From: Butyrivibrio sp.
GTDB lineage: Bacteria > Bacillota > Clostridia > Lachnospirales > Lachnospiraceae
DNA: 33,732 nucleotides
Assembly (NCBI RefSeq): GCF_015056685.1
Contig: NZ_SVFW01000043.1
Location: forward strand, 1-33,732
Reading direction: 5' to 3'
Below, in pieces: positions 24,959 to 33,240 of the stretch (positions are counted from its first letter, which is position 1; every line of letters starts with the position of its first letter). The position numbers were made by a program, and so were the translations under genes. The notes under the pieces are model-generated. The model was given only the letters and a program-made list of their open reading frames with translations, did no database searches and was not told the DNA's origin.

Positions 24959-24978
24959 TAACTCTACACTTTTATGAA

Positions 24979-25185
24979 TTACTGATTGTTCATGCCGTAT
25001 TTCTTGTTGAACTTATCAATACGTCCACGAGCAGTTGTAGCCTTCTGCTGACCAGTATAGAATGGATGGCACTTTGAGCAGATTTCTACGTGAATCTCAC
25101 TCTTTGTTGATCCAACTGTAAATGTGTTACCGCAGTTGCAAGTAACAGTTGCCTGATGGAATTCTGGCTGAATGTCCTGTCTCAT
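24979..25185 (-). CDS. rpmE: 50S ribosomal protein L31, zinc-binding type
   Basis: A 68-residue L31 with C16, C18, C36 and C39, the four zinc ligands of the C-plus form, and the typical IHVEICSKCHPFYTG. The C-terminus GRIDKFNKKYG is standard. GAGGTGA precedes the ATG. The 89-nt gap upstream contains TTGATA (25254-25259, minus strand) but no well-spaced -10, so no promoter is called. The preceding gene is sigH. Confidence 0.98.
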   Translation of the reverse strand: MRQDIQPEFHQATVTCNCGNTFTVGSTKSEIHVEICSKCHPFYTGQQKATTARGRIDKFNKKYGMNNQ

Positions 25186-25274
25186 CTCTTCTCACCTCTC
25201 TATATACAAAAAATCTTCATAATTAACTATAGTTACCGCTGCTTGCACAGCTATATCAATATAACATAATAAAG

Positions 25275-25889
25275 TTACTTTCGCAAGTACTTTTTTAATT
25301 TCTTTCTAACGCGCTGCATTGCATTATCTGTAGACTTAAGATCCCTGCCAAGTACAGCAGAAATCTGCTTTACACTCATCCCGGTTATGTACAGATCGAG
25401 TATCTGTCTCTCAAGAACACTTAACTCTTTATCGATAGCATCTTCAAGAGCCTTGACATTTTCCTGCTCTATTATGAGCTGCTCCGGAATCGAACTTGAA
25501 TCAGACTCCAAAATACTTTCAATGGCTGCCGCACTGTTTTCATCATCTTCCCTGCTGGTATAGATGGAAATATAGGAATTAAGCGGTGCATGTTTTTTTC
25601 TGGCAGAGGATGCTATTGCCGAGTACATCTGTCTCGAAATACAAAGATCGGCAAAGGTCATAAAACTGGCATCTCTTCCAATATCATAGTCCCTGATTGC
25701 CTTAAAAAGACCTATCATGCCCTCCTGGATAAGATCATCCCTGTCAGCACCAAGAATATACATGGATCCGGCTTTTTTTCTGACAAGATTCTTATATTTG
25801 TTCATGACATAGTCTATGGCATCAGATTCGTTGTCATCATGAATTTTTAGTACTAACTGCTCATCAGTGTAGTCTTTATAATTCTTCAT
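25275..25889 (-). CDS. sigH: Sigma-70 family factor, SigH-like
   Basis: A 204-residue sigma factor. Region 2 is MNKYKNLVRKKAGSMYILGADRDDLIQEGMIGLFKAIRDYD, here spanning about residues 29-69; region 4 has LSVLERQILDLYITGMSVKQISAVLGRDLKSTDNAMQRVRKKL. The gene order cysS-mrnC-rlmB-sigH is the same as around Bacillus sigH, which drives early sporulation and competence. Whether this organism sporulates is unknown from the window; in non-sporulating Firmicutes SigH can serve competence, and comEA and comEC are in the window. It starts in a 4-nt ATGA overlap with rlmB. Confidence 0.93.
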   Translation of the reverse strand: MKNYKDYTDEQLVLKIHDDNESDAIDYVMNKYKNLVRKKAGSMYILGADRDDLIQEGMIGLFKAIRDYDIGRDASFMTFADLCISRQMYSAIASSARKKHAPLNSYISIYTSREDDENSAAAIESILESDSSSIPEQLIIEQENVKALEDAIDKELSVLERQILDLYITGMSVKQISAVLGRDLKSTDNAMQRVRKKLKKYLRK

Positions 25890-26638
25890 TTACTAAGTCT
25901 CTGTCTCACTATCTCAAAAGCAAGTACTCCGGTCGCAACTGAAGCATTAAGAGAATCAATATCGCCCTTCATAGGAATAGATGCGATCATATCACATTTT
26001 TCCCTTACAAGCCTTGATACGCCGCTGCCCTCATTACCTATAACAAGTCCGATCGGTCCCTTAAGATTAAGGTCATACATGGTCGTACCGCCCATATCAG
26101 CGCATACAAACCAAAGTCCCTTGTCCTTAAGCTCTTCGATGGTCTGAGCTATATTAGTAACCTTGGCAACAGGTGTGTAATTGATAGCACCTGCAGAAGC
26201 CTTTGCAACAGTTGCTGTAAGTGAGGCTGCTCTGTGCTTGGGAATGATAACTCCATGTGCTCCGGAAAGGTTAGCAGTTCTTATAATAGCGCCTAGATTG
26301 TGTGGATCCTCAATATTGTCCAAAATGATGATAAAAGGATCTTCACCCTTCTTTTTTGCTGCATCTAAAATATCATCGACTTCAGCATACTCATAGGCTG
26401 CCGCATAAGCGATCACACCCTGATGTTTGCCAGTTTCTGACAACTGATCCAGTCTTTCTTTTTTGACAAAAGAAATAACTGTATCCTTGTGTTTTTTTGC
26501 TTCGCGCAAAATGCTCTGAACCGGACCATCCTTGCATCCGTCAAGTACAAACAGTCTGTCTATTACTTTACCGGATCTAAAAGCCTCAAGGACGGCATTT
26601 CGGCCCTCGACGATTCTGCTCTCTAAATTTTCTTCCAT
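25886..26638 (-). CDS. rlmB: 23S rRNA (guanosine-2'-O-)-methyltransferase, TrmH/RlmB type
   Basis: A 250-residue SpoU-family methyltransferase. An N-terminal RNA-binding part (VEGRNAVLEAF) leads into the knotted catalytic domain with the three SpoU motifs NLGAIIRTANLSGAHGVI, VIGNEGSGVSRLV and IPMKGDIDSLNASVATGVLAFE. It methylates a ribose in 23S rRNA; G2251 is the known target of the family. It follows mrnC by 11 nt and overlaps sigH. Confidence 0.95.
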   Translation of the reverse strand: MEENLESRIVEGRNAVLEAFRSGKVIDRLFVLDGCKDGPVQSILREAKKHKDTVISFVKKERLDQLSETGKHQGVIAYAAAYEYAEVDDILDAAKKKGEDPFIIILDNIEDPHNLGAIIRTANLSGAHGVIIPKHRAASLTATVAKASAGAINYTPVAKVTNIAQTIEELKDKGLWFVCADMGGTTMYDLNLKGPIGLVIGNEGSGVSRLVREKCDMIASIPMKGDIDSLNASVATGVLAFEIVRQRLSK

Positions 26639-26649
26639 ATTTTTCCTCT

Positions 26650-27090
26650 TTATTTCAAGATATCAAGATCAGCTTTTTCAATCGCCAATCTAACAATTTC
26701 GCAGACTCTGTCCATATCTCCTTTGAGATAAAGAAATCCCATTACAGCTTCAAAGCCTGTGGCATCAAGGTACTCTATAGTTGACGCATTTTTAGCCTTG
26801 GTGTGTGGTTTTGAGTTGCGTCCTCTTCTATAGATCTCTTTTTCCTCTTCTGTAAGGTCATCCATTATAGTCCTTATAATAAGTGACTGAGTTTGGGCCT
26901 TAACAATGGAGCTTGCTCTGGAATGAAGCTTATTTACAGCTGTATTGCCTTGATTAACCAGTATAGAACGCACTATTACATCAAAAATAGCATCCCCTAT
27001 ATAGGCCAGCGTCAAAGGAGAAAAAGTTCTTATATCCTGCTCTTTTATTCCAAATTGTTCATTAAAATAATCATTTAACGAAGCTGCCAT
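26650..27090 (-). CDS. mrnC: Mini-ribonuclease 3
   Basis: A 146-residue RNase III catalytic domain without a double-stranded RNA-binding domain, as expected for Mini-III. LAYIGDAIFDVIVR (about 29-42) carries the first acidic residues and YLDATGFEAVMGFLYL the second set. It matures 23S rRNA ends. AAGGTG precedes the ATG. The start lies inside cysS, overlapping by 16 nt. Confidence 0.95.
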   Translation of the reverse strand: MAASLNDYFNEQFGIKEQDIRTFSPLTLAYIGDAIFDVIVRSILVNQGNTAVNKLHSRASSIVKAQTQSLIIRTIMDDLTEEEKEIYRRGRNSKPHTKAKNASTIEYLDATGFEAVMGFLYLKGDMDRVCEIVRLAIEKADLDILK

Positions 27091-28502
27091 TTAACACCTT
27101 CCCTGGTATCCTTGATCTCAACACCCTTTTCAAGCAGTTCATTTCTGATAGCATCTGCAAGTTCAAAATTCTTTTCTTTTTTGGCCTGGCTGCGGCGCTC
27201 GATGGCATCAAGAACATATGCCTCAAGCTCAGGATCAACGCTTGTAGCTGATTCCTTCATGTTTTTAGCATGACCAATAAGATCAAGAGAAAGAACCTTA
27301 TCAAAGTTCTTCACGATCGCAAGCTTTGTAGCATCATTAGTGTCAGCCTTCAATGCATCATAAAGAACTGTTATAGCCATTGAAGTATTAAGGTCTCCGC
27401 AGATAGCATCTGCAAAGCTGTCCTCAAACTTCTTAAGTACGCTTTCGTCAACTGCTCCCTCTTCCTTAAGCTCAGCAATTCTCTTAACCAGCTTGTCAAA
27501 AGCAACAGCTGTGCTGTCAAGTACCTCAAAAGAGAACTCTAAAGGCTTACGGTAATGTGACTGGAGGCAGAAGAATCTGTAAACCAGAGGATCATATCCT
27601 TTTTCTTTTAATACAGAAACAGTAAGAACCGCGCCTTTTGACTTACTCATCTTACCTGCTCTGTCATTTAAGTGATTGCTATGGAACCAGTATTTGCACC
27701 ACTTATGGCCAAGATAGCTCTCTGACTGGGCAATTTCGTTTGTGTGGTGTGGGAAGATATTGTCCACGCCGCCGCAGTGAATATCAATATATTCTCCAAG
27801 GTGTTTCATTGAAATGCATGAGCACTCGATATGCCATCCTGGGTATCCAACTCCCCATGGGCTCTCCCATTTAAGAGCCTGGTCTTCAAACTTTGATTTT
27901 GTAAACCAGAGCACAAAGTCTGTCTTGTTCTTCTTGTTGACATCCTCTTCTACATCATCACGAACTCCGACCTGAAGCTGCTCTTTCTCAATATCTGAAG
28001 AAAAAACATAATAATCATCTAACTTGCTGGTATCAAAATATACGTTTCCACCTGCTACATATGCAAAGCCCTTCTCAAGGAGAACTTCAATCATATGAAT
28101 AAACTCAGGAATGCAGTTTGTTGCAGGTTCCACAACATCAGGACGCTTATTGCCTACGGCGTCAAAATCTTTAAAGAAAGCATCTGTATAGAATTTTGCA
28201 ATTTCCATTACTGTCTTGTGCTCTCTTTTTGCTCCTGCTAGCATCTTATCTTCGCCTGTATCAGCATCTGAAGAAAGGTGTCCTACATCTGTGATATTCA
28301 TAACTCTTTTTACATCATATCCTGCATATTCAAGGGCTTTTATAAGCACGTCCTGCATGATATATGTTCTGATATTACCAATATGAGCGTAATGATATAC
28401 AGTAGGTCCGCAGGTATACATTGATACCTTGCCTTCCTCTCTTGGTATGAAATCTTCAACTTTTCTTGATAAAGTATTATAAAAAGTAAATGAATGTGCC
28501 AT
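27075..28502 (-). CDS. cysS: Cysteine--tRNA ligase
   Basis: A 475-residue class-I synthetase with TCGPTVYHYAHIGNIRTY (HIGH-type motif and first zinc cysteine), GWHIECSCI and HCGGVDNIFPHHTNEIAQ for zinc and cysteine selection, and KMSKSKG. No T-box leader is possible directly upstream, since ispF ends 21 nt away. It heads the conserved cysS-mrnC-rlmB-sigH cluster. Confidence 0.98.
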   Translation of the reverse strand: MAHSFTFYNTLSRKVEDFIPREEGKVSMYTCGPTVYHYAHIGNIRTYIMQDVLIKALEYAGYDVKRVMNITDVGHLSSDADTGEDKMLAGAKREHKTVMEIAKFYTDAFFKDFDAVGNKRPDVVEPATNCIPEFIHMIEVLLEKGFAYVAGGNVYFDTSKLDDYYVFSSDIEKEQLQVGVRDDVEEDVNKKNKTDFVLWFTKSKFEDQALKWESPWGVGYPGWHIECSCISMKHLGEYIDIHCGGVDNIFPHHTNEIAQSESYLGHKWCKYWFHSNHLNDRAGKMSKSKGAVLTVSVLKEKGYDPLVYRFFCLQSHYRKPLEFSFEVLDSTAVAFDKLVKRIAELKEEGAVDESVLKKFEDSFADAICGDLNTSMAITVLYDALKADTNDATKLAIVKNFDKVLSLDLIGHAKNMKESATSVDPELEAYVLDAIERRSQAKKEKNFELADAIRNELLEKGVEIKDTREGVKWQLR

Positions 28503-28523
28503 CTTTTCTCTCCAATTATTCTC

Positions 28524-29066
28524 TCAATTTTTTGGGCATCCGGCGCAGCCTGCGCACTTTGCCCCACTGTCATATACAGTAGCTCCTTTTTCAAAAAAGC
28601 TACTGATCATACAGACTGCCTGAGAGGATATTCCTTCACCGGTTCCGGTAAATCCAAGTCCTTCCTCTGTTGTAGCTTTGACATTGACCTGAGAGATATC
28701 AATCCCAAGTGCATTTGCAATGTTTTCTCTCATAGTGTCTATATGTGGTCTCATTTTTGGAGCCTGAGCTATGATTGTAGCATCAATGTTCTCAATCATA
28801 AAGCACTTTTCTGAAAGCATCTCTCCAACTGTTTTTAAAAGAAATAATGAATCAGCTCCCTTATACTTAGGATCTGTGTCAGGGAAGTGCTTGCCAATAT
28901 CTCCAAGGGCTGCCGCTCCAAGAAGCGCATCCATGATCGCATGCAAAAGTACATCCGCATCCGAATGACCAAGAAGCCCTTTAACATAAGGAATCTTTAC
29001 TCCACCGATGATAAGGTCTCTATCTTCAACCAGGCGATGGACGTCATATCCCATTCCAACTCGCAT
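28524..29066 (-). CDS. ispF: 2-C-methyl-D-erythritol 2,4-cyclodiphosphate synthase with a cysteine-rich tail
   Basis: An IspF core of about 157 residues: GYDVHRL with metal ligands D8 and H10, LLGHSDADVLLHAIMDALLGA with H42, DIGKHFPDTD, and EGLGFTGTGEGI. It makes the cyclodiphosphate of the MEP isoprenoid pathway. Beyond the core is an added tail (157-180) ending GAKCAGCAGCPKN with C171, C174 and C177 in CxxCxxC spacing. That tail is not part of a normal IspF and could bind metal. The tail frame is continuous and ends in a stop. GAGGTAAT precedes the ATG. Confidence 0.95.
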   Translation of the reverse strand: MRVGMGYDVHRLVEDRDLIIGGVKIPYVKGLLGHSDADVLLHAIMDALLGAAALGDIGKHFPDTDPKYKGADSLFLLKTVGEMLSEKCFMIENIDATIIAQAPKMRPHIDTMRENIANALGIDISQVNVKATTEEGLGFTGTGEGISSQAVCMISSFFEKGATVYDSGAKCAGCAGCPKN

Positions 29067-29109
29067 GTTTATTACCTCGTTCTTTCTATCTATGAACTAT
29101 ATAATAATC

Positions 29110-29415
29110 TCAATGAAGAAATATTTCCACTACAAATGCTACAGCGCAGGCTGCACCTGCAACTGTGAGAAGGCTCTTTTTATTAAGAGCAAGTACAAGC
29201 GCAACTGCAAAGCCTATTACCGACGATAACACATAGTCTGTGGCATGAAGTATTGCAGGAAAAGTCATAGCTGCAAGTGTTGCATAGGGCACGTAGTGTA
29301 AAAAAGACTTAACAAAGTTACTCTTTATCTCTTTTCTGATAAGAGTCAAAGGCAGCGCTCTTATAAGATATGTCACAAGCGCCATAACTATGATATAGGA
29401 AAAAACATTATTCAT
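29110..29415 (-). CDS. azlD: AzlD-family branched-chain amino acid transport protein
   Basis: A 101-residue membrane protein with about four helices and the AzlD landmark TYLIRALPLTLIRKEIKSNFVKSFLHYVPYATLAAMTFPAIL, spanning residues 15-56. With AzlC it forms a two-part exporter linked to branched-chain amino acids. It starts 8 nt inside the end of azlC. Confidence 0.92.
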   Translation of the reverse strand: MNNVFSYIIVMALVTYLIRALPLTLIRKEIKSNFVKSFLHYVPYATLAAMTFPAILHATDYVLSSVIGFAVALVLALNKKSLLTVAGAACAVAFVVEIFLH

Positions 29416-30124
29416 GGCTTTCCTCCTTTACCGGCGCGATGATTGCAGCTAAAGCGGCAACAACAACAGTTACGATTATTATTCTAAAGCCCGATGAAAT
29501 CTCTTTTAACAAAGGGGCATATGTAAATACTGTACTTAGTGTCATCGCTGATATTACAACATACATAACAGCCTTGCTGGTCCTGGTATCCGGAATGATG
29601 ATCGCAACAAACATGCCATATATGGCAAGACCAAGACAGCTGATTATCCTTGAAGGCATTATTGCCCCTGCTGTAGCCCCAAGTCCTGTTCCCAGCACCC
29701 ATCCAAAAACAGAAGTGACAATAAGGCCGTAGGAATACATAGGATAAAGCGTCCCTTGTTTTAATATGCTTACACCGAATATCTCGTCAGTTACTCCGTA
29801 GGATATTCCCATTCTGTGGAGCGTGCCAAGATGGGTATCAAGTTTTTGGGAAAGAGCCGTAGACATAAGACTGTAGCGCAGATTGATAACAATCTGAAGC
29901 ATGATAAGCTCGATGTAACTGCCATTTCTGGCGATAACATCAAGGGCTGAAAACTGCCCTGCGCTTGTGACATTCAAAAGTGATGTCATAACTGCCTCAA
30001 GAACAGACATTCCAATTTTGGAACTCTCTATTCCAAAGGCAAAAGAAACTGCAATATAACCAAGACAGATTGGAATAGCATCCCTGCATCCATCCCTGAA
30101 ATCCTTTATTGTTCCAGCACTCAT
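29408..30124 (-). CDS. azlC: AzlC-family branched-chain amino acid permease
   Basis: A 238-residue AzlC: FRDGCRDAIPICLGYIAVSFAFGI near the start, ILNVTSAGQFSAL-like SLLNVTSAGQFSALDVI, and LRYSLMSTALSQKL. Multiple membrane helices follow. GAGGATT lies 13 nt before the ATG, with a three-codon ATG-AAA-AAA-TGA reading frame in between that overlaps the start. It is 47 nt downstream of alaX; a very short GCAT/ATGC hairpin followed by six T residues lies at the alaX stop. Confidence 0.93.
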   Translation of the reverse strand: MSAGTIKDFRDGCRDAIPICLGYIAVSFAFGIESSKIGMSVLEAVMTSLLNVTSAGQFSALDVIARNGSYIELIMLQIVINLRYSLMSTALSQKLDTHLGTLHRMGISYGVTDEIFGVSILKQGTLYPMYSYGLIVTSVFGWVLGTGLGATAGAIMPSRIISCLGLAIYGMFVAIIIPDTRTSKAVMYVVISAMTLSTVFTYAPLLKEISSGFRIIIVTVVVAALAAIIAPVKEESHE

Positions 30125-30171
30125 TTTTTCATAATCCTCGTTATGTATATTCTAAGTAATCAAAAAACGCA

Positions 30172-31413
30172 TCAAATGCAGTTTAAGCTCTCCAATATTT
30201 CTGCAGCTTTTGCCTCAGAAATACTCCCCTGTATCATTTTGGCATTTCCTCCGCCCTTTGCCCCGAAGTCTTCTCTTAGAACTTTGATCACTTCATTTAG
30301 ATCTTTTTTCTTTTGACCGGATGAAAAGACAAACTTATAACCCTTCTCGTCAGTTCCTGCAAACACTCCGCAAAATCCATCATGGCTCTGTGAAAGCAAA
30401 TTGACAATCTTTCTCATAGAGTTTCCATCCGTTGATTCATCTTTTACCAAAATGACATTCTCTTTATCAGAAGGAATCTCTTTAAGCTCATACTCTATAA
30501 GCTTTTCCTTTGTAGCCGAAAGCTCCCCTTTAAGATCTGCATTTTCAGATGAAAGTTTTTTTACAGAAGGAATTATGTTATCAAAAGACGTCGTAAACTG
30601 CCTTGAGAGCTCGTCCACGATCTGCTGCTGGCTTGTTATATACTCAAGCGCACGTTTTCCGCACAAAATATTGACTCTGACACCGCCCTTGTAATTCTGA
30701 AGGCCAGTAACTTTCAAAATTCCGATCTCACCGGTGTGCTCAACGTGAGGCGCACAACAGGCACAGACATCATAACCTTTGACTGTGACAATTCTGACAT
30801 CACCCGATAGTTCTTTTTTACTTCTATAATTTAATGACTTAAGTGTCTGTTCATCCGGAAACTCGCATATAACAGGAACATTCTCCCAAATTGCCCTGTT
30901 TACCTTAAGTTCAATGTCCCTGATATTCTCCGAAGTAAGAAGACCGTTGTAATCCATAGTAACTTCAGTGTCGCTTAAATGAAATCCCACATTGTCATAA
31001 CCATATTCCGATGCCACGATTCCTGAGAAAATATGCTCTCCCGTATGCTGCTGCATATTGGAAAATCTGTGAGCCCAGTCGATAACGCCATGAACATTTT
31101 CTCCTTCAGTTAAAGGCGTATCTACCACATGCCTTATCACAGCCATGGATTCATTTATATTTTCTTTCAGGTTTTCGCAAGAATCTGCAAGAGACTCATT
31201 TTTGATGGAGACGTGGTTCACATTATGCTCTGCTCCATTTTCATCGACTATAGTGCCTATATCAGAGCTCTGTCCGCCCTGCTCAGGGAAAAAAGCTGTT
31301 CTGTCAAGGATCACATCATATTTCCCGTCTTTTCTCTCCTTGCAGGAGATGACCGCCGCGTCAAACTCCTTTATATATGCACTTTCATAATATATTTCCA
31401 CTATTTTTTCCAT
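30172..31413 (-). CDS. alaX: Alanyl-tRNA editing protein AlaX (long form with DHHA1 domain)
   Basis: A 413-residue free-standing editing protein. An AlaRS-like beta-barrel (1-110, DRTAFFPEQGGQSSD) leads to the zinc-bound editing domain with HxxxH (H123, H127 in QQHTGEHIFS) and CxxxH (C219, H223). A coiled linker (265-320) follows, and then a DHHA1 domain with GGGNAKMIQGS. It hydrolyses mischarged tRNA-Ala. GGGG just before the ATG is a weak ribosome site. An extended -10 (TGCTAAAAT) ends 7 nt before the ATG, so a leaderless message is possible. Confidence 0.95.
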   Translation of the reverse strand: MEKIVEIYYESAYIKEFDAAVISCKERKDGKYDVILDRTAFFPEQGGQSSDIGTIVDENGAEHNVNHVSIKNESLADSCENLKENINESMAVIRHVVDTPLTEGENVHGVIDWAHRFSNMQQHTGEHIFSGIVASEYGYDNVGFHLSDTEVTMDYNGLLTSENIRDIELKVNRAIWENVPVICEFPDEQTLKSLNYRSKKELSGDVRIVTVKGYDVCACCAPHVEHTGEIGILKVTGLQNYKGGVRVNILCGKRALEYITSQQQIVDELSRQFTTSFDNIIPSVKKLSSENADLKGELSATKEKLIEYELKEIPSDKENVILVKDESTDGNSMRKIVNLLSQSHDGFCGVFAGTDEKGYKFVFSSGQKKKDLNEVIKVLREDFGAKGGGNAKMIQGSISEAKAAEILESLNCI

Positions 31414-31483
31414 AGCCCCAATTTTAGCACATTAACGTGTAGAAATAAAGAGAAACGGCTGCCATTGTCCTGCCAGTTTTATC

Positions 31484-31512
31484 TTGAACATACAAATAAA
31501 GGCGTATACAAT
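31484..31512 (+). promoter_or_regulatory. Predicted promoter of the zinc-ribbon membrane protein gene
   Basis: TTGAAC (31484-31489), 17 nt, TACAAT (31507-31512), about 42 nt before the ATG. Both hexamers and the spacing are good, and the region is divergent from alaX. Confidence 0.6.
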
Positions 31513-31554
31513 AATCATTGTTTTTCTAAAAAAGTGTTTTTAAAGGTGATAATA

Positions 31555-32811
31555 ATGTTGGGGTTAATATTCTTTGGAATTCTTATATACATCATTGTAC
31601 TTATAGTCAAGTATAACAAGCTTAAGGCCAACGCCTTCAGCAAAGAAGAGGTCAGAAAGGCTGCCCAGGAACAGGCTAAAAAAATAAAATATAAAGAGCC
31701 TGTGATTTCCTGCGACTACTGTGGCTGTGCTGTAGACACACGAAAGAATAAGGTCTGCCCTCACTGCGGCGCGCCCTATGATAAAGACGATGAATGGTCT
31801 GCAAGATTTAATGTCAGTGAACAGTTTATCGAAAAAAGTACTGAAAAAGTTATTTCCCAAAGAGAAAGAAAAGCTGAAATTGAAAGTAAAAAAGTACTTA
31901 AAAAGTTAAAGAAAACAATCTTTATTCTAGTTGGTACCCTTACAGGCATATTAGTACTCGGCCTTGCCATAAGTATAGCAGACACCCATTCCCGCTATCG
32001 CAAAAATGAAGAACTAAATGACAAACCCTATTATGAATTTGTTCCTGCTGACTATGCAGCCTGCGGCGACGGAATTATCTATGATGATGGAAAAGTAAAG
32101 GTAACAGTGAATGGCTTTTACTATACAGAGGATGGCTCCGAAATTGTCAAAGTAGGACTTTTAGTAGAAAACACTTTGGATAAAGCTATAAAGCTCAGCC
32201 TTTCCTGTAATTCCATAAATGGCATCGCCACATCAAACGATTACATTTATATGTATGATTCTTTTAAGAAAAAAAGCACCACCCAGATATATGAGGATAT
32301 GTACTATATTACAGACAGCCTCATAACAGAAATGGTATTTAATGATATCGCTGTAAGATCTGAGGATTATAATTACAGAAAGATCATGTCGCAGCCGGTT
32401 ACCATAAGCACATCAGCAGACACAAAAAGACTCAGCAATCCTACAGACGAAGAAATAAATGCTTCGACTCTCGTCTACTCAAATGAGCAGGCAGATATCT
32501 ACGCCTATACCAAGGAAGATGACAAAGACGGCTTCTATCTGTACATCAAGAATAAAAGCGAAAGCGGATTATATCTGGAAAAAGTAGATCTTAATATTGA
32601 TGGAGAAATCACATCCTCTTACGGACTCTACAAAGACTACCTGCCATCCAATTACCTGTATGTATCACGCCTTATTCATTCAGACGATAGCACAATCGAA
32701 GATCTGACCGGCAAAAAAGTCTTCTTCACACTTTCAGTATCTTGTAAAGAGAACCCTTCATACGACTTCTCGACAGAATACTTAGATATAAGCGATCTTT
32801 TTAAGCAGTAA
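31555..32811 (+). CDS. Membrane protein with an internal zinc ribbon between two transmembrane helices
   Basis: From the ATG at 31555 (AGGTGAT upstream) the product has 418 residues. Helix 1 is about 2-18. A charged stretch leads to a zinc ribbon with CDYC (C53, C56) and CPHC (C68, C71). A basic, helical segment (95-119) and helix 2 (120-141) follow. The remaining 275 residues are predicted outside the cell, rich in Tyr, Asp and Ser, and of a beta-rich look similar to DUF4352-like or other adhesion-type domains, which I cannot name firmly. The frame is open far upstream (to 31129), but that part is antisense to alaX. Function unknown; a membrane sensor or anchor is a guess. Confidence 0.8.
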   Translation: MLGLIFFGILIYIIVLIVKYNKLKANAFSKEEVRKAAQEQAKKIKYKEPVISCDYCGCAVDTRKNKVCPHCGAPYDKDDEWSARFNVSEQFIEKSTEKVISQRERKAEIESKKVLKKLKKTIFILVGTLTGILVLGLAISIADTHSRYRKNEELNDKPYYEFVPADYAACGDGIIYDDGKVKVTVNGFYYTEDGSEIVKVGLLVENTLDKAIKLSLSCNSINGIATSNDYIYMYDSFKKKSTTQIYEDMYYITDSLITEMVFNDIAVRSEDYNYRKIMSQPVTISTSADTKRLSNPTDEEINASTLVYSNEQADIYAYTKEDDKDGFYLYIKNKSESGLYLEKVDLNIDGEITSSYGLYKDYLPSNYLYVSRLIHSDDSTIEDLTGKKVFFTLSVSCKENPSYDFSTEYLDISDLFKQ

Positions 32812-32853
32812 AATCCTCCAAAACAAGAGTACTCTAGTAACAGATTGTAAAAT

Positions 32854-32878
32854 GTCACTTTGTATATGCGTAAGTGAC
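32854..32878. terminator. Hairpin after the zinc-ribbon gene; possible terminator
   Basis: GTCACTT (32854-32860) and AAGTGAC (32872-32878) form a 7-bp stem with an 11-nt loop. On the plus strand it is followed only by TTCTCTAATTCT; on the minus strand by ATTTTA. It could end the upstream gene or a minus-strand transcript coming from the array. Confidence 0.35.
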
Positions 32879-32922
32879 TTCTCTAATTCTCTAAAAATTT
32901 TAGATTGCGGCTGCGTACGCCA

Positions 32923-33046
32923 CCATTGACTGAACCTGAGGAAAACGCCTTGTCAGCTTTGTCGACGGTGAGGATGATGGGAACAGTAGATTTTCTCGCA
33001 CCGTCGGATTCAGCATTGTAGCGTTTTCCCCAGAACCCGTCAATGG
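32923..33046. repeat. 124-nt collinear imperfect inverted repeat
   Basis: The two 48-nt arms pair without length change: CCATTGAC (32923-32930) with GTCAATGG (33039-33046), GGAAAACGC (32940-32948) with GCGTTTTCC (33021-33029), and CGACGGTG (32963-32970) with CACCGTCG (32999-33006). These perfect blocks are separated by symmetric internal loops of 9 and 14 nt, the first partly paired. The terminal loop is 28 nt and holds GAACAGTAG, the motif that opens the 48-nt repeats downstream. Confidence 0.85.
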
Positions 33047-33097
33047 CAAGCACCTTGCGGTGTGGCTGGTTACAAGAGCCTCGGGTTCTGACTCCGA

Positions 33098-33240
33098 GAA
33101 CAGTAGGGATGGCTACTTTAAGGTGCTTCGGCCTCCGAATTCAGGAACTGCTGGGAGATAATTTAAGGTGCCTCGCGCACCGAAATCAAAAACAACAGAA
33201 GTGGCGACATTCAAGCATGCGTAGTGCTAGGAACAGTAGA
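33098..33240 (+). repeat. Degenerate tandem repeats of about 48 nt
   Basis: GAACAGTAG-like words start at 33098, 33145 (GAACTGCTG), 33193 (CAACAGAAG) and 33231, plus 32981 in the loop of the inverted repeat. Units one and two share TTTAAGGTGC followed by a small hairpin (TTCGG/CCGAA in one, GGTGC/GCACC in the other). Unit spacing is 47, 48 and 38 nt. The copies are diverged but the order of motifs is kept. Confidence 0.65.

Noticed and set aside
25201..25229. rpmE promoter TAGTTA/TATATA
   Set aside because: It would start transcription inside the rpmE Shine-Dalgarno sequence.
28503..28523. T-box leader before cysS
   Set aside because: Only 21 nt separate ispF and cysS, far too short for a T-box.
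30125..30171. Three-codon frame ATG-AAA-AAA-TGA overlapping the azlC start as a leader peptide
   Set aside because: Too short to judge; A-rich spacers before starts make such frames common.
31129..31554. N-terminal extension of the zinc-ribbon membrane protein
   Set aside because: The upstream open stretch is antisense to alaX and then crosses a good promoter; the ATG at 31555 has a proper ribosome site and begins a membrane helix.
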